The position numbers were made by a program, and so were the translations under genes. From assembly GCA_963932465.1 (NCBI GenBank), contig OZ010786.1:276490411-276554410 (forward strand): DNA of 64,000 nucleotides, written 5' to 3'. Position 1 is the first letter of the stretch. Every line of letters starts with the position of its first letter. Positions 10,796 through 21,552 of the stretch are shown one piece after another. Source of the DNA: Maratus speciosus. Its lineage: Eukaryota; Arthropoda; Arachnida; Araneae; Salticidae. The notes under the pieces are model-generated. The model worked only from the letters and a program-made list of their open reading frames with translations. It searched no databases and was not told the DNA's origin.

Positions 10796-13602
10796 CAGGG
10801 TCGGACTGGGCCAGTGAAAAGGGCGCAGACCTTGGATTTTCAGAGGGCGCAAAAAATTTAACGAACTCACGTCAATTTTACTTGTTTGTGTTGAATCTGG
10901 CTTGACAAGGTTTAAAACATTCGAAAAGCACCAAGTATGCAAACGTCTTAATATTACTAATAAACTCTGAGTCTAGATTGATTGATATCAAGGCTAGGGT
11001 TTTCTTATTTTATTATTTTCTCAATACATACCTTATAAGACTTCGCTATATTCCCCGTGCATGATTAAAGTTCAATCAAATCTGCATAATGCTACGCAAT
11101 TTTCTAAAACGAATCGTGTAATATCTAAAAGTTCCAGGAAGTTGAACATAGATTAGCTTATAGTAGCTATCAAGACTAGAGCTTTCTTATTTGATTATTT
11201 TGTCAATAGATACCTTAAAAGAGTCATGGAAAAAAAAGGTGATCACCCCCTTCTAATTCTTCTGCGAATGACCATATAAGAAAGACATATGTACCAATTG
11301 ATTGGGAATAACATCTACTATTAAATGCTATTAATACATTTTTCTTTCGGGATTGTCTACATATTAAAAAATGCACAAACATTGACTTTTCAAATGACTC
11401 TTTCTTTAACACCCTATTTGAATTCCTTGAGAGCCAAGAAAGACACACAGTTTATAAAGTTTTCTTATATCTACATACAGCTGTAAGTGTTAGGCGTTTA
11501 TCCATAAATTTCGAAAAATAAATTATGATCTTAAAAGAAAAATTAACAAAATGCTGAAAACACTCAGTTAGTCACCAGTAAAATTATACAGTCCTACAAA
11601 AGGATTTTCGGTAAGTGTTTTTTTCTGTAGCTCTTTTGATAAAAAAAGACGGTCTCCTTAAATAGAAAGGCAAAATTTCTCTAATGGTATCTCAAAAACT
11701 AATTATTCAAATGAATTCTAAACTTACGGATTGATGTTTTTGAGGATCGCGGTTTGCTGCATGCAAAAATGAGTGTAATTCATAATTTTTAATATGAATT
11801 TATTATTAGTTTTCATAATTAAAAAAATGTTTTTGAAAAGAGAAAAAAGTCTGTAATATGTTTGGGTCTATTCAATGTTTCTCTTTAACAAATTAATAAA
11901 AAAAACAATCGGATGGCTTTTATGGTGATGTAAATTAATGTTTCTCACATGGGTTAAGTTTAGCATCCTCAAATTTACTCTTCTAAATCTATCAAGATTT
12001 AACATAATGTAATTAAACAATGCCTTTTACCGACCTGCAAGGAAATCATATAAGGTGTCAAAAATGGGTGTTATTGTTCGAAAATTCAAAGTTGGTACAA
12101 TTTTTAATATGTAGACGACTTCGGAAACATAATTTATACATAATAATAATTAGTAGGCATTTTTACACAATCGATTGTTTCCTATAAATTTTTTATGGTT
12201 ATTTTTAGCTAATAAGTAAGAGGTAACCACTTTTATTGCATTTATCACAATAGATGCACTGAAAATCGGTATAAAAAATAAGATGGTTTTTTGTTCTAGA
12301 CCCCAAATAGAGTTGTTGTGGTGCTGATAAGCTCTTAAACCTTTTTTTTAAGCGTATTTCTTTAAAGTAAATAAGTCAGTTAAAAATGAGATAATTCAAT
12401 TTCTCTAAAACTCTGACAGCAATTACTTTTGCGAGTTAGGCATTTTGTAGGAAGAGGCATTGTATTCTTAAAAAATGACTTTATTTATGTATAATAAAAT
12501 AATAAATTGATATTTCCCTATTAAAAGTTTTCTACAGAAAAAGCACACCAAAAAATTCCCTTTGTTAATCTAAAACCACTAAAATAACTGAGTAAATTTA
12601 CTCTTTTTATACCATGATTTGCAAAATTCTTACCACAATTAGAGATCAAGGGAAATATTTAAGTCTCTATAATTTAGAGAAATGCCCGAGATTGTATTAA
12701 TGAGAGTTGCAAGATACCATGGCCAGCGTTTTTTTTTTTTTTTTTTTTTTTTTTTTATTAAAAAAATCTATCATAATTTAGTACTCATCGCTTTACTTAA
12801 TGATAGATTTTTTTCGTGATTAAATTAAACAATTTTTTTTATTCAAAACAGATGCTAGAATTTTTAATAGTTATTTAACAACGGAAAGCCTATTATTAAA
12901 TAAGGTGAAGATTACCAACCGAAAATTATGGTGTAGATTTTGTGAATGAAAAAACCCTGGCCGCGGGATTCGACAGCTTGCAAGATTGTAATCCAGAAGT
13001 GTATTCGAGTTTGTATTCCTCGAAAAGACAACTAATCAAGATTTTCCAATCAACAGCAAAATCCCCACAAAAAGTTTTTTGCCTTCTGATATTTAACTCT
13101 TTGTTTTCTCAAGTTTTAAAAAAGCACGGGTTCAATTCTAGGTGCATTCAGGGACGGCTTTAAAGGGGTGAGGGAGGGTCAAGCTACTGAAAACTAAAGA
13201 ACTAAAAATATGCAAAATATTTTGTTAAAATCCAAAAGATATCATTCAAAGGAGCGACGGGGAAAAACTAACCGAGAGCTCCGTGGCTACTAGATTTCCC
13301 TGTGCATGTTTTCTCTCTCAATCGCATGCAAAGACACCCACTTTTGTTTCCGATCCTAAAATTGTTTCGATGAATCTTTAATTTCTGTGTGGTTACAAAA
13401 AATACCTCTCTTAAGCTACCTGTCTTTTAATTGAGGATTATTCCTAAACAGATTTTCAAAATTTAGTACACTATTTAGAATGTATGTGCACAACTAGGGA
13501 AAAAATAGTGGAGAGGCTTAGCCAATTAGGGGCGCAAAGTTTTCCCTGGACGAGGGCGCACCGGCCATCAGGCCGATGGGCCGGCGGGCCAGTCCGAGCC
13601 TG
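10796..13602. mobile_element. hAT-type non-autonomous element, 8-bp target duplication
   Basis: The left terminus CAGGGTCGGACTGGGCC is mirrored by the right terminus GGCCAGTCCGAGCCTG. The 8-bp sequence GGATTGGC is present directly outside both ends (10788-10795 and 13603-13610). An 8-bp duplication with CAG-starting termini is typical of hAT. The interior (2.8 kb) has no recognisable hAT transposase, and the short ORFs inside are not convincing. Subterminal regions share a GC-rich gagggcgc-type motif (near 10849 and 13550). It sits inside the HINE-like element and is therefore younger than it. Confidence 0.85.
12731..12812. repeat. Poly(T) tract and short perfect hairpin
   Basis: A run of more than 25 T leads into aaaaaatctatcat, which is matched by its inverse atgatagattttttt about 22 bases later. 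No function can be assigned. It lies inside the hAT element. Confidence 0.7.
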
Positions 13603-13619
13603 GGATTGGCACATCCAAC

Positions 13620-13970
13620 TAGTTTTTTTTTTAATTAGATGAAATTTGTATAATTAGAAAATCATTCTGTGTCGTTGATGAATGAATTACATTTCATTCT
13701 AAATGAAAATAAAAAGTTTTGATTAAAATCTGCAGATTTAGTAATAATAGAGAATTTTTAGTTTCAAAGCAAAGAAGTCTTTCGAAAACTCTTCGAGAAA
13801 GTTCTAGTATTACAGGTGATCTTTACAGAAATCATTATAAAAGAGAAATCGAGGTATGTATACCTAAAATTTTTTTTAATTAGATGAAATTCGTATAATT
13901 AGAAAATCATTCTGTGTCTTTGATGAATTAATCAGATTTCATTCTATATGAAAATAAAATTTTTTGTTCA
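13620..13970 (+). repeat. Tandem unit 1 right half plus complete unit 2 (empty site)
   Basis: 13620-13735 begins ttttttttaattagatgaaa and is repeated at 13866-13965. 13740-13862 repeats 8965-9103. In unit 2 the two halves join directly at tacctaaaattttttttaat, so it records the sequence before the insertion of the 9104-13619 element. The unit length is about 240 bp. Confidence 0.8.
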
Positions 13971-14949
13971 ATGGTACAGAGAGCCAACTTGGGAAACACG
14001 CATAATTAATTAATAATTATTTATATTTATGTATGTACGTATTAATTACTATAAAAATGTTTAGGACAATTTCGTTTTCGTTCGGAAGATTACCAAAATT
14101 CGGTTTCGGTTTTTAAATCCTGTTCTGGTCTGGTATTTGTTCTGGCCTGTTCTGGTATCGCTATTATATTGGGACATTTGAAAGTTGAACAAGTAGAATT
14201 GGAAATAGGCTTGATCTAATTTTAGTGTCTCATTTTTAAAAGTATTTAATTGCTAACAAAAGGTTCTATCTCAGAAAAAGGCTCTCTAGTTAAGTGTAGT
14301 ACTGTGATTATTTTCATATGTTAGATGGGATATGTTTTTAAATATCTAAAAAATATATTTTTCTAATCTAGTGGCAAACATTGAACCTCGACATTATTCA
14401 CATATCTGGAAAAGTAGAACAATATTACTCCACTATAGCAGGGGGCAGAGATGCTAGTTTAGTCTCCTTTTTTTTACGAAAGAATAAATTTTACTTTCAG
14501 TAATCCTAAAATGTCTCTCATTAAGTAAATAAAAATTGCTACTCGGAATTTCTGGTATGAATATTTGGATTTTCCGCATAAGAAAGGTGGACATTCTGTC
14601 AACCCTTGTAGGGAGTAACGATCTGGAGACAGACGTCTTATAAGATGCACAGACACCCCGTAATGTGATCCATACGACCCCTTACTGTACTGAGATAAAA
14701 AGCATAAACTGTAGTTAATTTAAAATTAAGAAAGAGAGGCCTATCAAATTTTTTTGTAGAGAAAGGAGCCGAAAATTAAACGCGGCCTATACTAAAATAT
14801 CATGTGGGAAATCTAATGATTTTTAAGATGCATCTTGTTAAATAGATTTTTATTTAAAAAACTCTTAGTTACAGGAATCATCCGAAAGGGCACCATGAAA
14901 TCTTGGTTCCCGCGGGCTCCCCGTTGGACAGCCTTGCTCTATAACATTA
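13971..14949. other. No gene; AT-rich with a short TTCTGG repeat
   Basis: No supportable ORF. Around 14120-14160 the motif ctgttctggtctggta repeats imperfectly. 14200-14340 resembles 7540-7700 (see the dispersed family at 7780-8455). Confidence 0.4.
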
Positions 14950-15177
14950 AAATATATCATATTTAGAGTCTGATTAAAATTAATTCCGATAACGCAAATT
15001 CTTACTTGTTGAGAGAATACATCTAATCAATACACATTTTCAATTTATATCTCTAATGAAAACTTACTTCAGAGTGCCATTATTTATCATTTCATTTATG
15101 TACCTCACTAACAGGCTGCTGCTAAAAAATAAACATCAGAAATAGAACGCTGAATTAAAGCTAATTTCATTAATTTT
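14950..15177 (+). repeat. Dispersed AT-rich repeat family, copy 2, left part
   Basis: It matches copy 1 (7880-8060) and copy 3 (22460-22640) through catctaatcaatacacattt and aacatcagaaatagaacgct. It breaks off exactly where the HINE-like element begins and resumes at about 16780-16920, where agtttcttgcgcttatagtt matches the tail of copy 1. Confidence 0.6.
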
Positions 15178-16777
15178 TAGGGTTCCGTATTTAAAAAGTA
15201 AAAACGGAACCATTATAAGATCACTTCTGTGTCTGTCTGTCTGTCACCGCCATTTTACTCGTAAACTAGGGAACGTGGAAAGTTCAAATTGGGGGAAGTT
15301 ATAAGGACTATTGACCCACACATTTACAAATTATTAAACATTCACAAATATATTTAGGAAAAATGTAGAGGGGTAATTAAGTTATTTGAAAAAAAAATCT
15401 TTTCTTGTATATCGTGTGAAAGCTTTCATAAAGTTGAACTCCAAAATACATTTCTTTTAATTTTAGGTGTTATATTTTCAGAGATATAGTCGAAAATGTA
15501 GTGCAAATATATGTCCCCCCCCCATCTATTTCCGTATCTACTGAAACTAAACTTATGAAAAAATTAGAGGTAGTACACGTTAATTTAAACCTTGCAGGAA
15601 AATTATAGCGATTACTCTAGGTCGCATAGTTTTAGAGAAAGTTTTGTAAGCACTCAGCAAAGGTGTTGAGGAGCGCTTGAGGTACCTGTCGTAGCAGAAG
15701 TATAAAAGCATTGTTAATAATGATTTTCTAAAAAACTCGTCGGTAATTAGCCGATATATTAAGGCACGGACGGTTTAGACATGCATGATGACAGGGGCGG
15801 CGTACTCTATGTACCATCAGCTTTTAAAGCCCAGGAAACAACTTTTGATGATATATTTGTATAATGCAATCCCCAGTAGCAGTATGAAAGCAATAAACGC
15901 CAAGTCGTTAAAAACAGAGTAATTTAATTATAATTAACCACATAAGTACTATGGGATTTGCGACTAGTTTGCATTGAATGGATCTCTCAATACACCTCCC
16001 GTGTCTTTAAAAGTTTATTAAAAACCTATCTGGAAAAACGCGGCTCGGACCAAGTCAGCGTTGCAACTTTGCGTCCTCCTTTCGAAGCATGCTTAGCATA
16101 ATGCCAAGTTTAAACTTTGAACAATTTTTTTAGCTACACTGTAAAAAGAAAAGATTATTTCTACGCTGAATTTAGTTTTATGAAATGTCAAATGAAGTTT
16201 AACCTCTTGCGCTCTACAACGTACGTCATGCTATTTTGGTCACTTCCGACAATGACGCACGCTGTGTACGTCATGATATATGACTGATTTTTTAATTAGA
16301 CATTCCAAATTCTCGCGAGAAAGTTTTAACTCTTATTTTTGCTTTACAATATGATTGATTTTCCATAAAGAAAGTAAAAAGAAACAACGAATTAATTTTT
16401 TGTGACGTGAATTCAAAATTTCAAAAAAAAAAAAAAATAAAATAAAATAAAATCTGCCAGATGCGGCAACACTGGTAGCTAGTGAAACACATCCGCCAAA
16501 AGCACCAGGGCGCAAGGGGTTAAATATGAACTAATTCTATTATCAGTACCAAATTAAGTTCATCATAAACAGATTAGGATAAGATTAAAAAAAAAGAGTT
16601 ATACAGAATAGCAATACTTGATATTATTTAGTCTTCATATCTCTTTGAAATTTTATGGTATGCACATTCGTACTTTTCTAGTAAATACAGTTATACGCAA
16701 CCCTATGTACAGTTAATAATTCATATAGTTATTGTACGGAACCCTCTGAGCGCGAGTAATACTCGCACTTGACTGTT
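15178..16777 (+). mobile_element. HINE-like element with AGGGTTCCGTA terminal repeats
   Basis: The 5' end has AGGGTTCCGTA (15179-15189), then a short inverted match ACGGAACC and a gtctgtctgtctgtc microsatellite. Near the 3' end TACGGAACCCT (16735-16745) is the inverse, followed by a perfect hairpin GCGAGTaatACTCGC (16752-16766) and cacttgactg. This asymmetric terminal repeat plus 3' hairpin layout is that of Helentron-derived HINE elements, and this AGGGTTCCGTA family is, from memory, common in arthropod genomes. No coding capacity. It is inserted in copy 2 of the dispersed repeat and carries a younger piggyBac-type MITE. Confidence 0.7.
16203..16519. mobile_element. piggyBac-type MITE, 317 bp, TTAA duplication
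   Basis: The termini are CCTCTTGCGCTC on the left and the inverse of CCCCTTGCGCCC on the right, with TTAA on both sides (16199-16202 and 16520-16523). The inverted paralogous copy of the host element at 20340-20370 has one TTAA (20352-20355) and no insert, with matching flanks on both sides. That is a clean empty site. TTAA targeting is the mark of piggyBac. No transposase is present. Confidence 0.9.
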
Positions 16778-16779
16778 TA

Positions 16780-16920
16780 TTTTTTATGTCGCCACGACCA
16801 GTATATTTATTCAGTATGATATTTTTAAAACCCAGTTTCTTGCGCTTATAGTTGACAGCGTTTAACTCTTTTTATACTAATATCGGTGACCTTGAAGGCC
16901 AGAATAAAACGATTTATAAC
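16780..16920 (+). repeat. Dispersed AT-rich repeat family, copy 2, right part
   Basis: agtatatttattcagtatga to aataaaacgatttataac matches 8335-8455 of copy 1, including the words tagttgacag and ggtgaccttgaaggcc-like sequence. It continues copy 2 after the HINE-like insertion. Confidence 0.55.
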
Positions 16921-17082
16921 ACTTAATGCTATTTTATTTAGAGAACGCTTAAACTTCGTTTGCATCATTCAAAGAAACTGAAGTACAGACGTGGAAAAAA
17001 AAGTAAACGCCTCCTAATAACTCTGCAACTAATAATAATAGAAAACAATCCCTGCCGTCTCGGCCTACTGGCGGAGGTAGAC

Positions 17083-17340
17083 TCACGGATAATTAAATCC
17101 TGATAATTCTTTAAGAGGCAAATTAATTTTTGCATCTTCGAAATTAACTAGTATATTCTGCTTCTGGTTAAGTTTTGACAGGGCTGTTGTTGGCCGGTTG
17201 TACTTCAAAACTCTCAAATGTTCTTCAAAACGATCATTATCTTTACAAGAAATCCTTCCTATGTATTCTAGATAAATATTTTCTATTTTCAGTGGAATTA
17301 CATATACTCCAATTTTCAAATTATGCTTAGAAAACGTGAA
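17083..17340 (-). pseudogene. Penelope-like element GIY-YIG endonuclease fragment
   Basis: On the minus strand a frame of about 78 codons starts from the first ATG at 17319. It reads GVYVIPL near its start, then YLEYIGR about 14 residues on. That is the GVY...YIG core of the GIY-YIG nuclease that Penelope-like elements (PLEs) carry at their C-terminus for target cleavage. A following EEHLRVLKYNRPTTALSK stretch fits the helix after the core. The domain is incomplete at its C-terminus and no RT precedes it in this orientation. The nearest RT (18290-19930) is on the opposite strand, so this is either an inverted fragment of the same element or part of another copy. Residue-level function is unlikely. 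Confidence 0.75.
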
Positions 17341-17658
17341 AATGGTGGTTTAAGATCTCTATGATCTTAAGATCTGTCTATGATGTACAGAAAAGCATAA
17401 TGGCACTTTACCGTACTGTCTAAATAATTTACTGTACACTCTAAATTAAAATTGACTTTCACTTGCATTCCTTTCGACACCAACTACGTGAAATTGAAAA
17501 GTAAGACATTAATAACCGCATTTTTATACTTCCTGACGAAAGCTGTGTTTATAGATGAAAGTACTATTAAAGTAATTTAACATCTTTTTAATTATTTTTG
17601 TCATCTTTTAAGTAGTTTTCCCATAGTGAATTTTTAAGTTAAACTTTTTTAAAAGATG

Positions 17659-17733
17659 AATTTAGCATTCTATTTATTTATTTGCTGATATAAAGAAATC
17701 GATACTGGATTCAAATGGAGTGCGGAAACTTAA
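17659..17733 (+). repeat. Direct repeat flanking the PLE RT, left copy
   Basis: ttagcattctatttatttat to gcggaaacttaa matches 19971-20042 in the same orientation with few differences. Direct flanking repeats around a PLE body recall the pseudo-LTRs known for these elements; this interpretation is inference. Confidence 0.65.
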
Positions 17734-18290
17734 CCCTAGAATAATAACATTTATATGTATTTATTACTTAAATACTAACCATGGTTAAAATTTACTCACT
17801 CCATATTTAAAATACATTTAAGGCCTATTTAATAAAAAAAATTCTTTTATATATACTCATACATTTAAAACAGAATTTCTGTTGATGTTCACCGCATATT
17901 GACGCGTGCATTTCCTCCGTGTGTGATTAAAATTTACGCAGGTTAGTATTCTAGGATTAATTAAAACAAAATACAAATATGAACGTTGTAGATTAGATCG
18001 GGAACATTTAAACCTGCTTTTCTTAAAAAACTGTAAAGCTATGGATCTTGTTTCGAGGTTTTTAAAGTGCCAGAGCTATTTTGCTAGTCACTATTGTGAA
18101 ACTCTCAAGATAGCATTTGAATTAAACTGCCTAAAACTATACATTATACAGAAATATAAATTAATTAACCAGATTACAGTGAAAATTTTCCAATTATAAA
18201 ATTCATTAGCGAGTTCAATACCAGCACCAGATTTTGACAACGCACTACGTATTACAGAACATTACAGAGTTGTATAACGCAAAGGGAAGT
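17734..18290. other. No gene recognised; AT-rich leader of the PLE
   Basis: No supportable ORF. It lies between the left direct repeat and the first PLE-like coding sequence, so it may be the PLE 5' leader. Confidence 0.4.
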
Positions 18291-19930
18291 TTATAACCAT
18301 ACAAAAGAAATTCAGTAATTTGAATACTTTGAAATCAGAAAATCATGAGTGTAAACCAGGGACCTATATTAATATTTCGAATAGAGAAATATCGAAAAAG
18401 GATGATGAAGTTTCTGTAAATGGACCTAAATTTATGTTTAAGAATAATGTAAACATCAAAAGCATAATCGCAGATTGTGAAAAAGTTACTCTGTCAAAAG
18501 ACACAGAGAAAAGGGATGTTACTAGAAGTATTATGTATAATAATGAGCAAGCATTCGTAACCAAATTAAGTATTAAATAAAAAAAAATATGGTAATTAGT
18601 CGACTTAAATCACATCAAAATATTATTATACAGACAGATAAAACAAATAAAATCGCAATAATGAACCGTATGGATTATATCACAAAAGTGGAAACATGCA
18701 TTGGAGAAATGAAAAACATACTACTTAACAAGGATCCGAACAATCAAATTCAGAGTAAAACTGCGGCATTAACCAAAAGATGATATTGGCTGCCAATAAT
18801 GAAAAGCAAATTGAAAGTTAATTGTACCACCGCCACTCCAAGTCTATTTGGGAGACTAAAGGACCATAAAAATAATTATCCTTTAAGGCCAATAGTTGGA
18901 AAATGTACAGGCCCAACGTATTTCCTTGAAAAATCATTTGTTCTTTTTCTGAACATTTTTCTACCAACGTCTAACCATAGTTTAACGTCGAATATTGATT
19001 TCATTAACCTGATTAAGGATTTGAAGCTCAATAAATATAGTTTTTTAGTAAGCTTTATCATCATTTCGTTTTTTCCGTCAATCGACGTTGATGAAGTAAA
19101 AATGTTCATTAATAACTTTATTGATAACGAGCCATCATTAAACTCATAAATGAAGACCACCGTAATATCTGGTTTTAACCTGGTAACTGGAAATAATATT
19201 TTTTTTTTAATAAGAAAATGTCCAAGCAGTTTATAGGAGCACCAATTGGTTCCCCCATCTCAAGTATTTTAGCTGAATTCAAATTACGTCCATTTGAAGA
19301 AAGAATTTAAAGAGACAGCTATTAACTCTGTAAGTTTGGTACCGTTATGTGGACGACATTTTCATTGTATGGGATCATGGTTTATCTGAACTGTATGCAT
19401 TTCCAGAATAAATAATATGAATCCTAAAATAAAATTTATCATCGAAACAGAAAATAATAACGAGTTGTCATTTCTTGACGAAATGATAATAAAAAATTTA
19501 TCAAACTTAACACTTGAGCGTACATTTTACAGGGAAGTAAACAAGACTAACAGCACCATTCCTTTTGAAAGTACATCACCTTTCAACTACAAACTTGCTC
19601 CGTTCAACTTTTATATAAGACGAGCATTTAGTGTTTGCTCTAACTGAATACCATTAGAAACGTTGTTGAGAACGGTTTCTCGATACGCATTATCGATAAA
19701 CTAATCAACTCACAGAAAAACAACATGAAGATACAAAAAACTCCACTGAGTAATATGAGATATTTCAAAATGAAGTACATACCAGGACTTTTCTTAGAAC
19801 TCAGACATGCACTTTTTCGCTTTAGCGTAAACTTAATCGGCACTCCTTCAGTAAAATTGAAAGATCTGGTTAGTGCCAAAATAGACCCGATCTCGAAAGG
19901 TGAAGTTTCTGGAGTATAGGTAAACATATT
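18290..19930 (+). pseudogene. Penelope-like element reverse transcriptase, frameshifted
   Basis: Coding pieces in shifting frames follow the PLE order. An N-terminal stretch has YINISNREISK and GPKF. Then IIIQTDKTNKIAIMN fits the motif ahead of the palm. LFGRLKDHKNNYPLRPIVG fits the LPKxHK...LRPIV block. GAPIGSPISSILAEF follows, then WYRYVDDIFIVWDHG (19337-19381), which keeps the YVDD catalytic motif. ELSFLDEMI, RRAFSVCSN and the thumb/linker IPGLFLELRHALFRF end at GEVSGV, where a GIY-YIG domain should start. Instead there is a stop and unrelated sequence. The aspartate expected in the LVSFDVVSLF block is lost (SFIIISFF). At least four frameshifts or stops make it non-functional. PLEs are retroelements using target-primed reverse transcription. 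Confidence 0.9.
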
Positions 19931-19970
19931 TATTATGGACATATATGACTCCAAATATATGGAGTATACT

Positions 19971-20042
19971 TAGCATTCTATTTATTTATTTACTATTGTA
20001 AAGAAATCGATACTGGATTCAAATGGAGAGCGGAAACTTAAT
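19971..20042 (+). repeat. Direct repeat flanking the PLE RT, right copy
   Basis: It repeats 17659-17733 (agaaatcgatactggattca, then aatggagagcggaaacttaa). With the left copy it encloses the PLE reverse transcriptase remnant. Confidence 0.65.
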
Positions 20043-20048
20043 TAAATA

Positions 20049-20523
20049 AACGGTCAAGTGCGAGTATTACTCGAGCTCAGAGGGTTCCACAATAAATATA
20101 TGATTTATTAACGTATTCTTAAAAAAAATCGTTGCTAAAAGAATAATAAGACTTTGTAAAAAACTATACAACATAAGAATGGGTATAGCTGTATATACTA
20201 GAGAAGTATGACTGGGTAACCATAAAAGTTCAAAGAGATAAGAAGCCTAAATCATATCCAATATTGCTATTTGTATAACTATTTTTTAAATCTTATCCTA
20301 ATCTGTTTATGATGAACTTAATTCGGTACTGATAATAAAAGTAGCGCATATTTAAAGCTCATTTGGCATTTCATAAAACTTACTTCAGCGCAGTAATAAT
20401 TTTTTCTTTTTACAGTGAAGCTAAAACAAAACCTTTGATTAAAGTTTAAACTTGACATTGTGCTAAGCGCGCTTCGAAAGGAGGTCGAAATGTTGCAACG
20501 CTGCCTTGGTTCGTGCCAGAAAA
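20049..20523 (-). mobile_element. HINE-like element, inverted partial copy with empty MITE site
   Basis: This is the inverse of about 16030-16777. The 3' hairpin appears as tgcgagtattactcgagctc at 20058, followed by agagggttcc. The opposite end stops near 20523, in the part matching 16030, so the 5' half is missing. It lacks the piggyBac-type MITE of the other copy and shows a single TTAA at 20352-20355. The piece from cggcttcgaaag-like 20465 to 20523 matches 16030-16100. Confidence 0.75.
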
Positions 20524-20527
20524 AACA

Positions 20528-20613
20528 AAGTTTGGGTTCGTTTTGATATGTAGATGGCTCCCAAATGAAATTTTATTAGGGGCCATCTTTATATCAAAAC
20601 GAACCCAAACTTT
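20528..20613. repeat. Short palindrome, 35-bp arms
   Basis: AAAGTTTGGGTTCGTTTTGA followed by tatgtagatggctccc is mirrored by ggggccatctttatatcaaa and cgaacccaaacttt. A related single arm occurs at 460-485 and 21380-21410 inside the dispersed ~600-bp repeat. It may be a solo foldback end. Confidence 0.75.
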
Positions 20614-20946
20614 TATTCCCTATAGCAATACCTAAGTTTGACACCATAAATTAATTCTAAACCTTTCAATTACCCTAAATCCAAATTTTCATTAAATTCG
20701 TACGATTAGTTTCCGAGAAATTAATTATTTTAAAAAGAGCTTATTTCAGGGGCTGTATCCAAATTGAAGTTCCGTACTCGATTGTTGAAATGCAACAGAA
20801 TGACTATGTCACTTTTATTAATGTATTATTTCTTGCCAATAGTATCATTTCACTCGCTTAATATGTTTCGACTGTTATCAACCCAAATGTTTCAATAAAA
20901 TGAGTAAAATATATATTTTCAAATTATGCTTTTCGGCTCATCATAG

Positions 20947-21552
20947 ACGGCCCCTTAAACCATCATTTTGACGTTTTTTAATCATAATTCGAAAACTATT
21001 TTCAATTATGTATTTGCATAAAGTAGGACATAATAAATATAAACCTTCAAACAGAAATGTAGGTTGCAATTCATATTTCTTTCGAATATTAATTTCATAA
21101 TTCATAATTCATATTATAAATTTTTTTTAGTTACAAATTCAATGTATTTATGTTTGAGTTTTTTAGTATTATAACCACAGAAAAATATTACATCAGGAAG
21201 ATAATTTCAAGATATATTAATAAAAATATGAAAATGTAATTTAACATTAGAAGGTCTAAATTTTAATGTTTATAATTCAAAAACTTATCCCCCAAATAAC
21301 TTGAAATTTCGTTTCTAGGCCTAGTTTGAACTGAAGACTTAAAATATATTGTTAAAATTTGGTGTTGCCATTGAAAAAAACAAAGTTTGGTCTAGTTTCG
21401 ATTTTTAGATGCCCCCCTAAGCAAATTTTGCGTACTTCACTTAAAAGTACACTTTATTTCCAATCGTTTAGTACAAGTAACTTTCTGCTATTGTATTTAG
21501 TTGCAGAGTTAGTAGTGGGTGTTTACTTTTTTTCCCCACGACTCTACATTGC
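20947..21552 (+). repeat. Dispersed ~600-bp AT-rich repeat, copy B
   Basis: It aligns with 1-618 in the same orientation, including ggttgcaatt, aaaatatgaaaatgtaattt, a caaaaacttat block and gatgccccccctaagc-like sequence. The two copies are 20.9 kb apart. No protein is recognised. Confidence 0.7.

Larger units (their letters stand above)
9104..13619 (+). mobile_element. HINE/DINE-1-like (Helentron-type) element with central minisatellite, split by a hAT element
   Basis: The boundaries are set by comparison with the uninterrupted paralogous unit at 13740-13970. The 5' end carries ACTTTCTTCTATCTTC, directly followed by its mirror image ATAGAAGAAAGTA. An inverted match AAGATAGAAGAAAG lies near the 3' end (10768-10783). 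A GTCTG-type microsatellite sits at 9224-9272 and eight ~152-bp minisatellite units follow. After removing the nested hAT, the 3' end reads TTGGcacatCCAA (a hairpin) and then CTAG. Asymmetric terminal inverted repeats, central tandem repeats and a 3' hairpin are known traits of Helentron-derived HINE/DINE-1 elements. No Rep/helicase is present, so it would be non-autonomous. The original length was about 1.7 kb. Confidence 0.6.
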
